Source: Laceyella putida
GTDB lineage: Bacteria; Bacillota; Bacilli; Thermoactinomycetales; Thermoactinomycetaceae
Assembly (NCBI RefSeq): GCF_042665195.1
Contig: NZ_JBHTBW010000019.1
Span: 62,001-126,000 of the forward strand
Direction: 5' to 3'
Length of the DNA: 64,000 nt
Both the position numbers and the translations under genes were made by a program. Positions 25,760-35,107 of the stretch are shown in pieces. Within the stretch, counting starts at the first letter, position 1, and every line of letters starts with the position of its first letter. The notes beneath the pieces were generated by a model. That model was not told the DNA's origin and searched no databases. It saw only the letters and a list, made by a program, of their open reading frames with translations.

Positions 25760-26151
25760 AACGGAACGGGATTATAAACAGCCATATCGCGAAGGTGTTA
25801 ACAGACCTTGGACATACGGACTATATTGTGATTGCCGATGTGGGCTTGCCGATTCCCGAGGGGGTGCGACGAATTGACTTGTCTTTAAAGTTGGGGGTTC
25901 CCAGCTTCAAAGATGTGGTCGATGTTGTAGCGGATGACATGGTCATTGAAAAGGTTTTTCTGGCACACGAAATCATAGCGGCAAATCAACCATCCTTTAT
26001 GTATATAAAGCAAAAGTTTTCCGACGTGACAATCGATTATCTGTCCCATGAAGAGTTTAAACAATTGACGAAACAGGCGAAAGCGGTGATTCGAACAGGA
26101 GAGGCAACGCCTTATGCCAATTGCATTTTACAGGCCGGCGTCATCTTTTAG
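25756..26151 (+). CDS. rbsD: D-ribose pyranase
   Basis: RbsD converts the pyranose to the furanose form of ribose for ribokinase. The 131-residue protein has the family N-terminus with catalytic His20 in LTDLGHTD, IADVGLPIP, and the C-terminal IRTGEATPYANCIL segment. Its ATG overlaps the rbsK stop codon. Confidence 0.96.
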   Translation: MKRNGIINSHIAKVLTDLGHTDYIVIADVGLPIPEGVRRIDLSLKLGVPSFKDVVDVVADDMVIEKVFLAHEIIAANQPSFMYIKQKFSDVTIDYLSHEEFKQLTKQAKAVIRTGEATPYANCILQAGVIF

Positions 26152-26166
26152 CAAGGGGTGAGTTTC

Positions 26167-27648
26167 ATGCGGATCGAGATGAGCAATATCCATAAAGCAT
26201 TTGGCAAAAACCAAGTGTTAACGGGTGTCGACTTTGTTCTTGGCGAGGGGGAAGTCCATGCGTTAATGGGAGAAAACGGCGCGGGCAAATCAACCTTAAT
26301 GAATATCTTGACCGGACTTCATGAACGGGATCAGGGAACGATTCTGATTAATGGCACAGAAACGGTTTTTTCCAATCCCAAAGAAGCCGAGCAAAACGGC
26401 ATTGCTTTCATTCATCAAGAATTAAACATATGGCCGGATATGACCGTTTTGGAAAATTTGTTTGTAGGAAAAGAGTTGCGAACCAAATTTGGTTTTTTAA
26501 ATTCAAGCGAAATGAAAGCGCTAGCAAAAAAGCAATTTGACAAACTGTCTGTATCGATACCATTGGATCAGGAAGCGGGCCGGTGTTCAGTGGGGCAACA
26601 GCAGATGATTGAAATTGCAAAAGCGTTGATGGCAAACGCTGAAGTCATCATCATGGATGAACCGACAGCGGCTTTGACGGAGAGGGAAATTGAAAAGCTA
26701 TTTGAAGTGATTGACTCTTTAAGAACAGAAGGCGTGTCCATCGTCTACATTTCCCACCGGATGGAAGAGATTTTTGCGATTTGCGACCGAATTACGGTCA
26801 TGCGTGATGGAAAAACCGTTGATACCAAGCCGATAGCGGAAACCCATTTTGATGAAGTGGTGAGAAAGATGGTTGGCCGCGAACTGACAGAACGCTTTCC
26901 CGAACGGAATCCCACTTTGGGTGAAACCGTACTTGAAGTGAAGAAGGCAACGAGAAACGGTGTGTTTGAAGATGTCAGCTTTTCCGTGCGCTCGGGTGAA
27001 ATTCTCGGCATAGCGGGCTTGCTGGGAGCCGGGCGAACAGAAATAATGAGGGCCATATTTGGGTTAGACCCAATGGATGCCGGAGAGATCTGGATCAACG
27101 GCCAAAAAGAGGTCATTAAAACGCCACATCAAGCGGTGAAGCTGGGTATTGGATTTATTACGGAAGACCGCAAAGACGAAGGGCTTGTTTTAGATTTTTC
27201 CATTCGGGAAAACATGGCGTTGCCCAACCTGTTCAGCTTCGCTCCAAAGGGTTTAATCAATCAAAAGAGTGAACAAGAGTTTGTGGATATGCTGATTAAA
27301 CGCTTAATGATCAAAGCTGAATCGGCGGAAACGAGCGTGAAAAATCTCTCGGGCGGAAATCAGCAAAAGGTGGTGATAGCCAAATGGATCGGCATTGGAC
27401 CGAAAGTGTTGATTTTAGATGAGCCAACAAGGGGAGTGGACGTTGGAGCAAAAAGGGAAATCTATCAACTCATGAATGAGTTAACATACCGTGGGGTGGC
27501 CATTATTATGGTGTCCTCTGAGCTTCCCGAAATACTGGGGATGAGCGATCGCGTGTTGGTTGTTCATGAGGGCAGGATACGTGGAGAGTTGGCCAAACAT
27601 GAAGCCACGCAAGAAAAAATCATGAAACTTGCAACAGGAGGGAAGTGA
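26167..27648 (+). CDS. rbsA: Ribose ABC transporter ATP-binding protein
   Basis: RbsA is the double-cassette ATPase of the ribose importer. The 493-residue protein has a first cassette with Walker A GENGAGKST (about 35-43), signature SVGQQQ and Walker B VIIMDEP. The second cassette has the usual degenerate Walker A GLLGAGRTE, signature LSGGNQQK and Walker B LILDEPTRGVDVG. ATG 26167 follows AAGGGGTG; GTG 26158 lies inside that site. Confidence 0.96.
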   Translation: MRIEMSNIHKAFGKNQVLTGVDFVLGEGEVHALMGENGAGKSTLMNILTGLHERDQGTILINGTETVFSNPKEAEQNGIAFIHQELNIWPDMTVLENLFVGKELRTKFGFLNSSEMKALAKKQFDKLSVSIPLDQEAGRCSVGQQQMIEIAKALMANAEVIIMDEPTAALTEREIEKLFEVIDSLRTEGVSIVYISHRMEEIFAICDRITVMRDGKTVDTKPIAETHFDEVVRKMVGRELTERFPERNPTLGETVLEVKKATRNGVFEDVSFSVRSGEILGIAGLLGAGRTEIMRAIFGLDPMDAGEIWINGQKEVIKTPHQAVKLGIGFITEDRKDEGLVLDFSIRENMALPNLFSFAPKGLINQKSEQEFVDMLIKRLMIKAESAETSVKNLSGGNQQKVVIAKWIGIGPKVLILDEPTRGVDVGAKREIYQLMNELTYRGVAIIMVSSELPEILGMSDRVLVVHEGRIRGELAKHEATQEKIMKLATGGK

Positions 27649-27649
27649 C

Positions 27650-28621
27650 ATGAAAACAATGAGTGAAAGGAAAGCCGTAAATAAAGGTGATCGTGCCGGC
27701 CACGTGATTGAGAAGCTCGGGCCATTGCTGGGACTTTTCATCCTCATCTTTATCGTTTCTACCTTAAACCCAAGCTTCTTGGCCCCTTTAAACATTTTGA
27801 ATCTGTTGAGGCAAGTCGCCATCAATGCGCTGATTGCGTTTGGCATGACATTTGTCATTTTGACGGGTGGGATTGATTTATCCGTTGGCTCCATTTTGGC
27901 ATTGTCCAGTGTCTTGATGTCAGGGATGATTGTTGCCGGTTTGGATCCCATTTTGGCCATTCTGGTCAGCTGTATGATGGGGGCCGTGATGGGAATGGTC
28001 AATGGTCTGATCATAACGAAAGGGAAAATGGCCCCCTTCATCGCGACGTTGGCGACGATGACTATTTTCCGTGGATTGACGTTTGTATACACGGACGGCA
28101 ATCCAATCACAGGGCTTGGGGATGATTACTTATTTCAATTGTTTGGTCGTGGATACTTTTTAGGGATTCCCGTACCCGCCATCACCATGCTCATCTCATT
28201 TGCGGCGTTATGGATAATTCTTCATAAAACTCCATTTGGCCGCAAGACTTATGCGATCGGGGGAAACGAAAAAGCGGCGATGATATCAGGCATTAAGGTG
28301 CCGCGCGTGAAAGTGATCATTTATTCATTGTCCGGTTTGCTTTCCGCTTTGGCGGGAGCCATTTTGACCTCTCGTTTAAATTCGGCTCAACCGACAGGGG
28401 GAACCTCTTATGAGTTGGATGCCATTGCGGCGGTTGTCTTGGGTGGCACCAGTTTATCGGGCGGACGTGGCCGCATTGTTGGCACGCTCATTGGCGCGTT
28501 GATCATTGGCACATTGAATAACGGACTCAATTTGCTGGGCGTCTCTTCCTTTTATCAAATGGTTGTCAAAGGGATTGTTATTTTAATCGCCGTCTTAATC
28601 GATCGCAAAAAAGCGGCATAG
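27650..28621 (+). CDS. rbsC: Ribose ABC transporter permease
   Basis: RbsC is the membrane channel subunit. The 323-residue protein has a polar N-terminus of about 20 residues and then some eight to ten hydrophobic segments. The family motif TGGIDLSVGSILAL is near 74-87, and GGNEKAA and GGTSLSGGRG follow. It begins one base after the rbsA stop codon, behind AGGAGGGAAG. Confidence 0.95.
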   Translation: MKTMSERKAVNKGDRAGHVIEKLGPLLGLFILIFIVSTLNPSFLAPLNILNLLRQVAINALIAFGMTFVILTGGIDLSVGSILALSSVLMSGMIVAGLDPILAILVSCMMGAVMGMVNGLIITKGKMAPFIATLATMTIFRGLTFVYTDGNPITGLGDDYLFQLFGRGYFLGIPVPAITMLISFAALWIILHKTPFGRKTYAIGGNEKAAMISGIKVPRVKVIIYSLSGLLSALAGAILTSRLNSAQPTGGTSYELDAIAAVVLGGTSLSGGRGRIVGTLIGALIIGTLNNGLNLLGVSSFYQMVVKGIVILIAVLIDRKKAA

Positions 28622-28633
28622 GAGGGATTCTCA

Positions 28634-29551
28634 TTGAAAAAGGTTTTATTGTTATTCTTGTCACTGTCGTTTCTCATCTTGGAAGCTTGTTCATTGGCGC
28701 CTCCAGAATGGGCAAAACCTGCCGCAAAAAAGGATTTGCAAAATGTTAAAATCGGATTGTCCGTCTCAACGCTGAACAATCCGTTCTTCGTATCATTAAA
28801 AGGCGGGGTTGAACAAGAGGCGAAGAAACGTGGGATCGAAGTGATTGTCGTGGATGCACAGAATGACACATCCAAACAGATTAATGATGTGGAAGACCTG
28901 TTACAACAAGGTGTGGACGCGCTACTCATCAATCCCACAGATTCAGCCGCGATTTCCACAGCTGTGCAATCAGCCAATAACGTGGGCGTGCCCGTTATTA
29001 CACTTGACCGCTCGGCGGACAAAGGGGATGTTGAAGCATTTGTTGCCTCCGATAACGTAAAAGGCGGGAAAATGGCCGCGGATTATATTGCGGAGCGGCT
29101 CGGTGAGGGAACGAAAGTGGCTGAATTGGAGGGTGTTCCAGGCGCTTCGGCGACACGTGAACGCGGCGAAGGATTTCATCTGGTTGCGGATAAAAAATTG
29201 AACGTTGTGGCGAAACAATCGGCAAATTTTGACCGCGCCAAAGGCCTGACGGTCATGGAGAATATTTTGCAAGCAAATCCGGATATACAGGCTGTATTTG
29301 CGCACAATGATGAAATGGCGTTAGGCGCGATTCAAGCGATTAACAGTTCGGGCAAAGAGATTCTTGTCGTTGGTTTTGATGGGAACGAAGACGCTCTGAA
29401 ATCCATCAAACAAGGAGAATTAGCCGCCACTGTGGCCCAACAGCCGGATCTTATCGGAGAATTGGCGGTAAAAGCAGCGGCAGACGCATTGCGGGACAAG
29501 AAAGTCGCCAAAAAAATCCCTGTTCCCTTAAAGCTTGTGACAAAGGAATAG
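28634..29551 (+). CDS. rbsB: Ribose-binding lipoprotein
   Basis: RbsB captures ribose outside the membrane and delivers it to RbsAC. The 305-residue protein has a hydrophobic signal and lipobox LEAC (Cys19), then a two-lobe sugar-binding fold beginning KIGLSVSTLNNPFF and showing LLINPTDS, ITLDRSA and AHNDEMALGA. It starts at TTG 28634 behind GGAGGG. It is the last gene of the operon and is followed by a perfect 15-bp hairpin. Confidence 0.95.
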   Translation: MKKVLLLFLSLSFLILEACSLAPPEWAKPAAKKDLQNVKIGLSVSTLNNPFFVSLKGGVEQEAKKRGIEVIVVDAQNDTSKQINDVEDLLQQGVDALLINPTDSAAISTAVQSANNVGVPVITLDRSADKGDVEAFVASDNVKGGKMAADYIAERLGEGTKVAELEGVPGASATRERGEGFHLVADKKLNVVAKQSANFDRAKGLTVMENILQANPDIQAVFAHNDEMALGAIQAINSSGKEILVVGFDGNEDALKSIKQGELAATVAQQPDLIGELAVKAAADALRDKKVAKKIPVPLKLVTKE

Positions 29552-29557
29552 TCCGGA

Positions 29558-29600
29558 GAACAGCCTCTTGCTCTTGTTAAAGCAAGAGGCTGTTCCTCTT
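29558..29600 (+). terminator. Terminator of the rbs operon
   Basis: A perfect 15-bp stem (29558-29572 with 29581-29595) and 8-nt loop are followed by CTCTTC. The T tract is short, but the stem is very stable. Confidence 0.75.
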
Positions 29601-29625
29601 CATTGCGGACGAAAACAAAAAGAAC

Positions 29626-29655
29626 TTGATTGATAGCGCTTTCAAAAGGTAAAAT
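29626..29655 (+). promoter_or_regulatory. pheBA promoter with embedded cre site
   Basis: TTGATT (29626-29631), 18-nt spacer, TAAAAT (29650-29655). The spacer holds TGATAGCGCTTTCA (29631-29644), a match at every position to the CcpA consensus TGWNANCGNTNWCA. Binding there would block the polymerase, suggesting carbon catabolite repression of phenylalanine synthesis genes. Confidence 0.6.
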
Positions 29656-29697
29656 GTGCGCAATATTAACGCAAGATCGCATGGTTGGAGGAACATG

Positions 29698-30162
29698 ATG
29701 GGTAGTGAACCATTTGTATTGGTGCGATTAGATATGTTGCCGGAAGCGATGCAAAAAACGTTGGAAGTGAAGCGGATGCTTTCGGCGGGCGAAGTCAGCA
29801 ATGTGCAGGAAGCAGTCAAACGTGTAGGACTAAGTCGCAGTTCATTTTATAAATATAAGGACAGTGTATTTCCTTTTAACGCCATGGTAAAAGAGAAAAT
29901 CATCACGCTGTCCCTCACCTTGGCTGACATGGCTGGGGTCTTGTCCAGCGTCTTGGTCTACTTGGCGCAAGCCCATGCCAACGTCTTGACGATCCATCAA
30001 ACCATTCCCCTCCAAGGGGAAGCCAATGTGTCCATGTCCATAGACACTTCGCAAGTGGAAGCGATTGAAGAGGTGATCGCCGGCTTGCGCCATATAAATG
30101 GCGTCCGTCGGGCCATGGTGGTGGGGACGGGGGAAAAAGATGAAGGAGCGAAGGTTCGATGA
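29698..30162 (+). CDS. pheB: ACT domain-containing protein PheB
   Basis: PheB-type proteins carry a C-terminal ACT amino-acid-binding domain and usually sit next to pheA; their exact role is unclear. The 154-residue product has an N-terminal helical segment that includes an HTH-like stretch (VQEAVKRVGLSRSSFYKYK). The ACT fold spans about 75-145 (ITLSLTLADMAGVLSSVL to HINGVRRAMVVG). ATG 29698 is well spaced from TTGGAGG; ATG 29695 is possible. It overlaps pheA by ATGA. Confidence 0.88.
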   Translation: MGSEPFVLVRLDMLPEAMQKTLEVKRMLSAGEVSNVQEAVKRVGLSRSSFYKYKDSVFPFNAMVKEKIITLSLTLADMAGVLSSVLVYLAQAHANVLTIHQTIPLQGEANVSMSIDTSQVEAIEEVIAGLRHINGVRRAMVVGTGEKDEGAKVR

Positions 30163-31040
30163 AAATAAAAGTTGCTTATTTGGGGCCGGTAGGTACCTTT
30201 ACGCACGCAGCCGCCAGCTCGTTGTTCGAAGGGAAAGAAGTGCGGTTGGAGCCTTATCCCACGATTGTTGACACTCTGCAGGCTGTGGCTGAAAAGAAAG
30301 TGGATGTGGCCGTAGTCCCCATCGAAAACGCGTTGGAGGGGTCTGTGCATATGACATTGGACCATCTTGTGCACCAAGTCGATTTGCCGGTGTTGGCGGA
30401 GCTGATTTATCCGATCTCCCACTGTCTATTGGCGCACCCCGATCAAGCCACAACCCAGCTGTCGGAGTTTACGCATGTGTTGTCACATCCGCAGGCGATT
30501 GCCCAATGTTATCATACGGTAAGGAAACTGATACCACATGCGACATTTGTCCATACGGACAGCACTGCTTTGGCGGCGGCACAAATCGGACAGCAACCGG
30601 CCAACAAGTGGTTGGCGATTGGCACGTCGCAAGCGGCCGAATGTCATCAACTTGTGGTGCGTCAAGAAAATGTGCAGGATCAGGCCAACAACTATACCCG
30701 GTTCTGGGCGGTGGGCTATCAACCGTTGGAGATCAATGACGCCGATTCAAAACAAAAAACTTGTTTGCAAGTCACCTTGCCAGCTGATTACCCAGGTGCG
30801 TTATATCAAGTGTTGGCTGCTTTTTCTTGGCGCAAAATCAACTTGTGTCGGATCGAGTCGCGTCCGACCAAAACGGGACTCGGCAATTATTTTTTCTTGA
30901 TTGAAGCGGAGATGGCCATCAATCATGTGTTGATGCAAGGAGCGATTGATGAAGTGACCGCGCTTGGATGTAAAGTGCGGGTATTGGGATCGTTTCCTTA
31001 TCATTACCATCAGGAGCGCCAGACTTTGTTGGGGAAGTAA
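30159..31040 (+). CDS. pheA: Prephenate dehydratase
   Basis: PheA converts prephenate to phenylpyruvate in phenylalanine synthesis. The 293-residue single-function enzyme starts KVAYLGPVGTFTHAAA and has VVPIENALEGSV and the signature NNYTRFWAVG near 176-185. A C-terminal ACT domain (about 200-275, including ESRPTKTGLGNYFFLIE) gives feedback inhibition by phenylalanine. It is translationally coupled to pheB. Confidence 0.96.
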   Translation: MKIKVAYLGPVGTFTHAAASSLFEGKEVRLEPYPTIVDTLQAVAEKKVDVAVVPIENALEGSVHMTLDHLVHQVDLPVLAELIYPISHCLLAHPDQATTQLSEFTHVLSHPQAIAQCYHTVRKLIPHATFVHTDSTALAAAQIGQQPANKWLAIGTSQAAECHQLVVRQENVQDQANNYTRFWAVGYQPLEINDADSKQKTCLQVTLPADYPGALYQVLAAFSWRKINLCRIESRPTKTGLGNYFFLIEAEMAINHVLMQGAIDEVTALGCKVRVLGSFPYHYHQERQTLLGK

Positions 31041-31116
31041 GTTTGGTTCGCTGTGGGTGAAATCTGAAAATACGCGGTTTTTTTATCGGTGATTCCCATC
31101 ATCGACAAAGAAAAGA

Positions 31117-31176
31117 CTACCGACAATCAAGAATCCTGTCGGTAGCCCGGGCACCTGTGGGGCAGGTGCTTTTTTA
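31117..31176 (+). terminator. Double-hairpin terminator after pheA
   Basis: A first hairpin pairs CTACCGACA (31117-31125) with TGTCGGTAG (31137-31145). A second, GCACCTG/CAGGTGC (31151-31157 and 31163-31169), is followed by a T run. It separates pheA from the convergent UPF0180 gene. Confidence 0.85.
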
Positions 31177-31425
31177 TTGACTAAGTCGTTGCAAACGCTC
31201 ATGCACCTGTTCCGGAGTCATCCCATGCGCATTGATGACGGGACATTGTTGCACCACGTCTTGCATCCCTCCCACGTTTTCGTCTTGACCGGAAAGGATG
31301 ATGGCGGCATAATTCCCTTGATTCGTTTGGGCGGCAGAGGCGTTCAGGTTCTCCACCTGATAGCCTTGTCGGCTTAAGTATTCCCGAATAGGGGAAAGGG
31401 TCGCTTCTACGGCAACGCGTTTCAT
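31174..31425 (-). CDS. UPF0180 (YkuS-like) protein
   Basis: A small 83-residue protein of the uncharacterised UPF0180/YkuS family. It begins MKRVAVEATLSPIREYL, then QGYQVENLN, and a Ser/Gly block IILSGQDENVGGMQDV followed by PVINAHGMTPEQV. The ATG at 31425 is behind GGGAGGA; an upstream in-frame start at 31440 has none. Function unknown; no membrane segment or cysteine cluster beyond one Cys. Confidence 0.82.
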   Translation of the reverse strand: MKRVAVEATLSPIREYLSRQGYQVENLNASAAQTNQGNYAAIILSGQDENVGGMQDVVQQCPVINAHGMTPEQVHERLQRLSQ

Positions 31426-31503
31426 CTCAAGTCCTCCCAATGAGTATATTTACCTTTAGTTTGTTTAAACCAAGGAGCTTTATACGGAAACCGGAGAGGA
31501 AAC

Positions 31504-32487
31504 TCATGCTAACACATCGCGCTGTGTGAACGACACAAACGCGACAATGAGGGAGGCGACTGACCAAACGCCTAAGATCGTCAACGAGAAAGGCAGCGTG
31601 ACATTTTCCAACATCATCGGTTGTCCAGCGAGATAATCAGTCAAGTTCAAATGAGTAAAAGCCAGATATTTGAGCGCGCTCCAATTGGGGGCGAGTTGGG
31701 ACAATAAACTGCCAGAGATCACCGCAGCCAACATGACGCCCATACTTGAGGCCGTATTTTTCATCAGCACGGACACCATAAATGAAATGGTGGCGACAGC
31801 GATGCAAGAGAACCAAGCCAATCCATAAGCCATTAAAATATATTTCCATTGCGGGATCAGCTGCACATGATCCACATTGAGATGTTCCCCTTGCTGGTTG
31901 AATCCGATCATGACTTGGAGTGACCATCCATTATAGCCGAAGATGATGCCTGAGAGCAGATAGCCGAGCACGATCGTCAACAGAAGCATGAGCGATACGC
32001 TTAAGAGCAACGCGATATATTTGCTGAGCAATATTTTCCAGCGCGATACGGGACGTGTCAACAAAAGTTTGATGGTGCCGCCCGCATGCTCTGATGAAAC
32101 GATATCGGCCGCCAAAATCACCACGAGCAAAGGGAAAAACAAGGTGATGGCATCCTCGGCAAATTTGCGGACAAACGTGGGGGCTCCCGGTGCGGTCGGA
32201 TTGATGTCGTGATCAAGATAGTATTGTTGTTGTTGAATATTGAGCTTGATGTAGCTTTTCCATTCTTCCGGAACGCGGGTTGACGTGAGCCGGTTTTGTT
32301 GATCGACGATTTGCTGTTGGAGCACGGCCCGCCAGTCCGAGGTACCCAATTGCTTAATTGTGTTTTGCGTCGTCCGATATTGCGCATAAGTGAAGATGGG
32401 GATCAATACCAATAAAATAAGCGCGATCACCCAAAGCCGTTTTTTGCGTATCATTTTGACCATTTCGTTATAAACGAGTTTCGTCAC
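31504..32487 (-). CDS. ABC-2 type transporter permease
   Basis: The 327-residue membrane partner of the adjacent ATPase. It has an N-terminal span after a basic MVKMIRKKR segment, a large extracytoplasmic loop at about 40-105 (rich in Gln and Tyr), and five further hydrophobic segments. The SSEHAGGTIKLLLTRPVSR motif of the ABC-2 family lies near residue 132. It starts with GTG 32487, with AGGAGGT 7 nt upstream, and overlaps the ATPase gene by 20 bp. The substrate is not indicated; relatives export antibiotics, lipids or peptides. Confidence 0.87.
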   Translation of the reverse strand: MTKLVYNEMVKMIRKKRLWVIALILLVLIPIFTYAQYRTTQNTIKQLGTSDWRAVLQQQIVDQQNRLTSTRVPEEWKSYIKLNIQQQQYYLDHDINPTAPGAPTFVRKFAEDAITLFFPLLVVILAADIVSSEHAGGTIKLLLTRPVSRWKILLSKYIALLLSVSLMLLLTIVLGYLLSGIIFGYNGWSLQVMIGFNQQGEHLNVDHVQLIPQWKYILMAYGLAWFSCIAVATISFMVSVLMKNTASSMGVMLAAVISGSLLSQLAPNWSALKYLAFTHLNLTDYLAGQPMMLENVTLPFSLTILGVWSVASLIVAFVSFTQRDVLA

Positions 32488-33409
32488 GGGCGGGACCTCC
32501 TGTCATCTCAAGGAATATATCTTCTAATGTAGGCTGGTAGGCGCGGATTTCGGTGACTTGGATTCGTTCGCTCGCAAGATAGGCATTGGTTTCGGCGATT
32601 TTATCCCGGGGCATCTGCACGATCACGCGGGATGGCTGGCGCTGTTCGACTTGGGAGACGTAGGAGAGTTGTTTCAGCTTATCCAACCCGTCCGTCACCG
32701 GTTGCAGTTCCCATTCAACCAGCGTTTCTCGTTGCACCAGTTCATTGACAGCCGCTGTTTTGACGATCGTCCCTTGATTGATGATGGCCACTCGATCGCA
32801 CATCAGCTGCACTTCATGCAGGATATGGCTGGAGATGAAGACACTGATGCCTTTTTCTTTGGCCAAGCGGCGGATAAATGCGCGAAGCTCGCGAATGCCT
32901 GCGGGATCAAGACCATTGGTTGGTTCATCCAAGATGAGCAACTTGGGGTTGCCCAACAGGGCTTGGGCGATCCCAAGTCGTTGTCTCATTCCGAGTGAAT
33001 AGGTTTTGACCAAGTCGTGAATGCGCGGCGTCAATTCAACAAACTCCACGACTTCGGCAATTCGTTCGGGAGTGGCTTCGGGAAGCATGCGGGCAAAGTG
33101 TTCCAAGTTTTCTTGCCCGGTCAGGTATGGATAGAGTTCAGGATTTTCCACGATACAGCCGACATGGCGGATCGCTTTCAAAAAGTCCGTACGAAGCGAA
33201 TGGCCACAGATGTGAACCGTGCCGGAGGTTGGTTTGATCAACCCGACCAACATCCGAATGGTGGTGGTTTTGCCTGCGCCGTTTGGACCAAGAAAGCCAA
33301 AGATTTCTCCCTCTTTCACATCAAAGCTAATGTGCCTGACAATGTCTCGTTTGCCGATTTTCTTGCCCAAATCCTGCACTGAGAGAATGATGCCCTTGTT
33401 ATTTTCCAT
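32468..33409 (-). CDS. ABC transporter ATP-binding protein (ABC-2 exporter)
   Basis: The 313-residue ATPase has Walker A GPNGAGKTT near 41-49, signature YSLGMRQR, Walker B LLILDEPTNGLDP and switch SSHIL. A C-terminal extension after residue 225 is typical of the DrrA/BcrA class. It is coupled to the downstream permease and overlaps the SGNH hydrolase gene upstream by 11 bp, so all three are probably one transcript. Confidence 0.9.
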   Translation of the reverse strand: MENNKGIILSVQDLGKKIGKRDIVRHISFDVKEGEIFGFLGPNGAGKTTTIRMLVGLIKPTSGTVHICGHSLRTDFLKAIRHVGCIVENPELYPYLTGQENLEHFARMLPEATPERIAEVVEFVELTPRIHDLVKTYSLGMRQRLGIAQALLGNPKLLILDEPTNGLDPAGIRELRAFIRRLAKEKGISVFISSHILHEVQLMCDRVAIINQGTIVKTAAVNELVQRETLVEWELQPVTDGLDKLKQLSYVSQVEQRQPSRVIVQMPRDKIAETNAYLASERIQVTEIRAYQPTLEDIFLEMTGGPARDETRL

Positions 33410-34211
33410 ATGCTGTCTTCCTCTCCCTTGACTGATCTAAGATCACCTGCAATAATCGATCTGCCATCCGCCGATAACCTTGTTCATTGGGATGGAAATG
33501 GTCGCTGTACAAATATTGCCGGGGCGCCAACTGAAACAGGTCAAAGGTAGGCACAACGACGACGCCTGTAAATTGTTCCGCAATTTGTGTGATCGTATCG
33601 TTCCATTTAATCACATAATGATCGGTATCTTGGATGTTCATGTCACCAAAAGGATTATATAGGCCGAACAGAAAAACGGTCGCATCCGGATTGGTGCTTT
33701 TCACTTCGCCCAGGATCGTTTGCAGGTTTTTTTCATAACGCTGGCGGGCCCGTTCAATCTGCCCCGGGTCTATCTTTTGCAGGCGCTCACTGCTGCGAAA
33801 CAGATCATTGCCACCAATGGTGATGACGATCCATTGGGCTTGTTTGACCAATTGTTTGGTTTGACTTTGTTTGATCTGTGACACTAAATCGTGTGACGTC
33901 TGTCCGCTGATGCTTAGGTTAATCGCGCTTAGTCCGCCATGTTTCTCTTGCAGTTCCCGTTTGACCATACCAAAATAACCTTGCCCATTACTGTCGCCGA
34001 TTCCCCTGGTAAGCGAATCGCCTAGCCCAATCAAGGTTCCCTTGGCAGCGACCGATGCGTCGGTCTGTTCGGAAAGCTTGCTCGTCACATTGTTTTTGGC
34101 CGGGTGAATCAACGTATTCACCGACAGAATAAAGCCAGCACCAAGCAAGATAAAGGAAAATACGGCTAATGTGTGCAGAAAAAATTGAAAGATTTTTTTG
34201 CTTTTGCGCAT
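33399..34211 (-). CDS. Membrane-anchored SGNH/GDSL hydrolase
   Basis: The 270-residue esterase-like protein has a basic N-terminus and an uncleaved hydrophobic anchor (about 9-33), then an extracytoplasmic SGNH fold. The blocks are complete: GDSLTRG with catalytic Ser66, a Gly in SGQTSHD, GGND with Asn135, and SDHFHPN with Asp238 and His241. It resembles B. subtilis YpmR. The substrate is unknown; lipid or acetylated wall polymers are plausible. It heads the minus-strand operon with the ABC-2 exporter. Confidence 0.88.
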   Translation of the reverse strand: MRKSKKIFQFFLHTLAVFSFILLGAGFILSVNTLIHPAKNNVTSKLSEQTDASVAAKGTLIGLGDSLTRGIGDSNGQGYFGMVKRELQEKHGGLSAINLSISGQTSHDLVSQIKQSQTKQLVKQAQWIVITIGGNDLFRSSERLQKIDPGQIERARQRYEKNLQTILGEVKSTNPDATVFLFGLYNPFGDMNIQDTDHYVIKWNDTITQIAEQFTGVVVVPTFDLFQLAPRQYLYSDHFHPNEQGYRRMADRLLQVILDQSRERKTAYGK

Positions 34212-34372
34212 TATGTAAGCCTCTCTTCTTTATCTTATTTAATTACTATTTTAAAGTTAATTGGCGTCAAAAAAAATGGCAGGATGACGAATGTTTCAAT
34301 GATGTCTTAGCAAGATCGTGTTTTGTCGTGCATAGGATAATATTGACAAAGCGTATATAAGGGGGTTGTTTC

Positions 34373-35089
34373 ATGAAAATCCACATAGCCCGAGCGGGCG
34401 AATCCTTATGGCAACTTGCCCAAAAGTATAATATCCCAGTTGAACGATTACGTGAAGCCAATCCGGCATTAGAGGGGGCTGTTGAGCTGAAAGCGGGCGA
34501 CAAGATCCGCATCCCTACCGGCAAAGTGCCGTTGATTGCCACGCAGCAAGACAAAAAACCGGACACACCGGCCTTTTCTGACCTGCAAGAGCAGAAAACG
34601 GTGGCTAAGCCAGAGCCGGAGGAAGGGCAGAAGCCCTTTTCCACTTTGCCCACCCCACCCCAAATGCCTGAGATGCCGGATTATGAAGTGTTTGATTGGG
34701 ATTCTTCATCTCCTTGGGAACCTTCGTTTTACGAAGAGGCCTCTTATCCAGTTCATTATCCGCCGCCAATGCCACCGTTTCCCGGATTTGTCCACGGGTT
34801 TTGGCCGGCTTTTCCACCTGGCCATCCGACAGCTTATCCATCTGCTTATGATCCATATGTTCCCGTGCCGGCCCCGATTCATCCGGCTGCTTATCCGATG
34901 ATTCAAGGAGGACTGGGGGAAGGGGTTGGGAACCATCAGGGCTACGCTGCGTACGCCCCTTATCCGGAGGCTTCGGCAACGTCTTATTATTCAGCGGAAG
35001 GCTGGAATCCACCGGGTTATTGGCAACAACCCCAAGTGGCGCAGATGGAGCCGGCCAGATTTAAGGAAAGTTCTTCTACAATAGCTTAA
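34373..35089 (+). CDS. SafA-like LysM spore coat assembly protein
   Basis: The 238-residue protein has one N-terminal LysM domain (1-48: HIARAGESLWQLAQKY...NPALE...DKIRIP). A charged linker follows, and then a long Pro/Tyr/His-rich, low-complexity tail with repeated PAYP/AYPPY-like units. SafA, at the same place relative to yebC (yrbC) in B. subtilis, uses LysM to bind spore cortex and organises the inner coat; it has a similar architecture, so the same role is likely. The tail may be a transglutaminase or scaffold substrate. AAGGGGG precedes the ATG. A CATAGGATA at 34331-34339 looks like a SigE/SigK -10, but I see no matching -35. Confidence 0.75.
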   Translation: MKIHIARAGESLWQLAQKYNIPVERLREANPALEGAVELKAGDKIRIPTGKVPLIATQQDKKPDTPAFSDLQEQKTVAKPEPEEGQKPFSTLPTPPQMPEMPDYEVFDWDSSSPWEPSFYEEASYPVHYPPPMPPFPGFVHGFWPAFPPGHPTAYPSAYDPYVPVPAPIHPAAYPMIQGGLGEGVGNHQGYAAYAPYPEASATSYYSAEGWNPPGYWQQPQVAQMEPARFKESSSTIA

Positions 35090-35107
35090 AGAGAAAGGAA
35101 AGGAGCG

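Noticed and set aside
34344..34360. TTGACA and TATATAA before the SafA-like gene as a SigA or SigE promoter
   Set aside because: The boxes are too close together, and a start there would remove the ribosome site.
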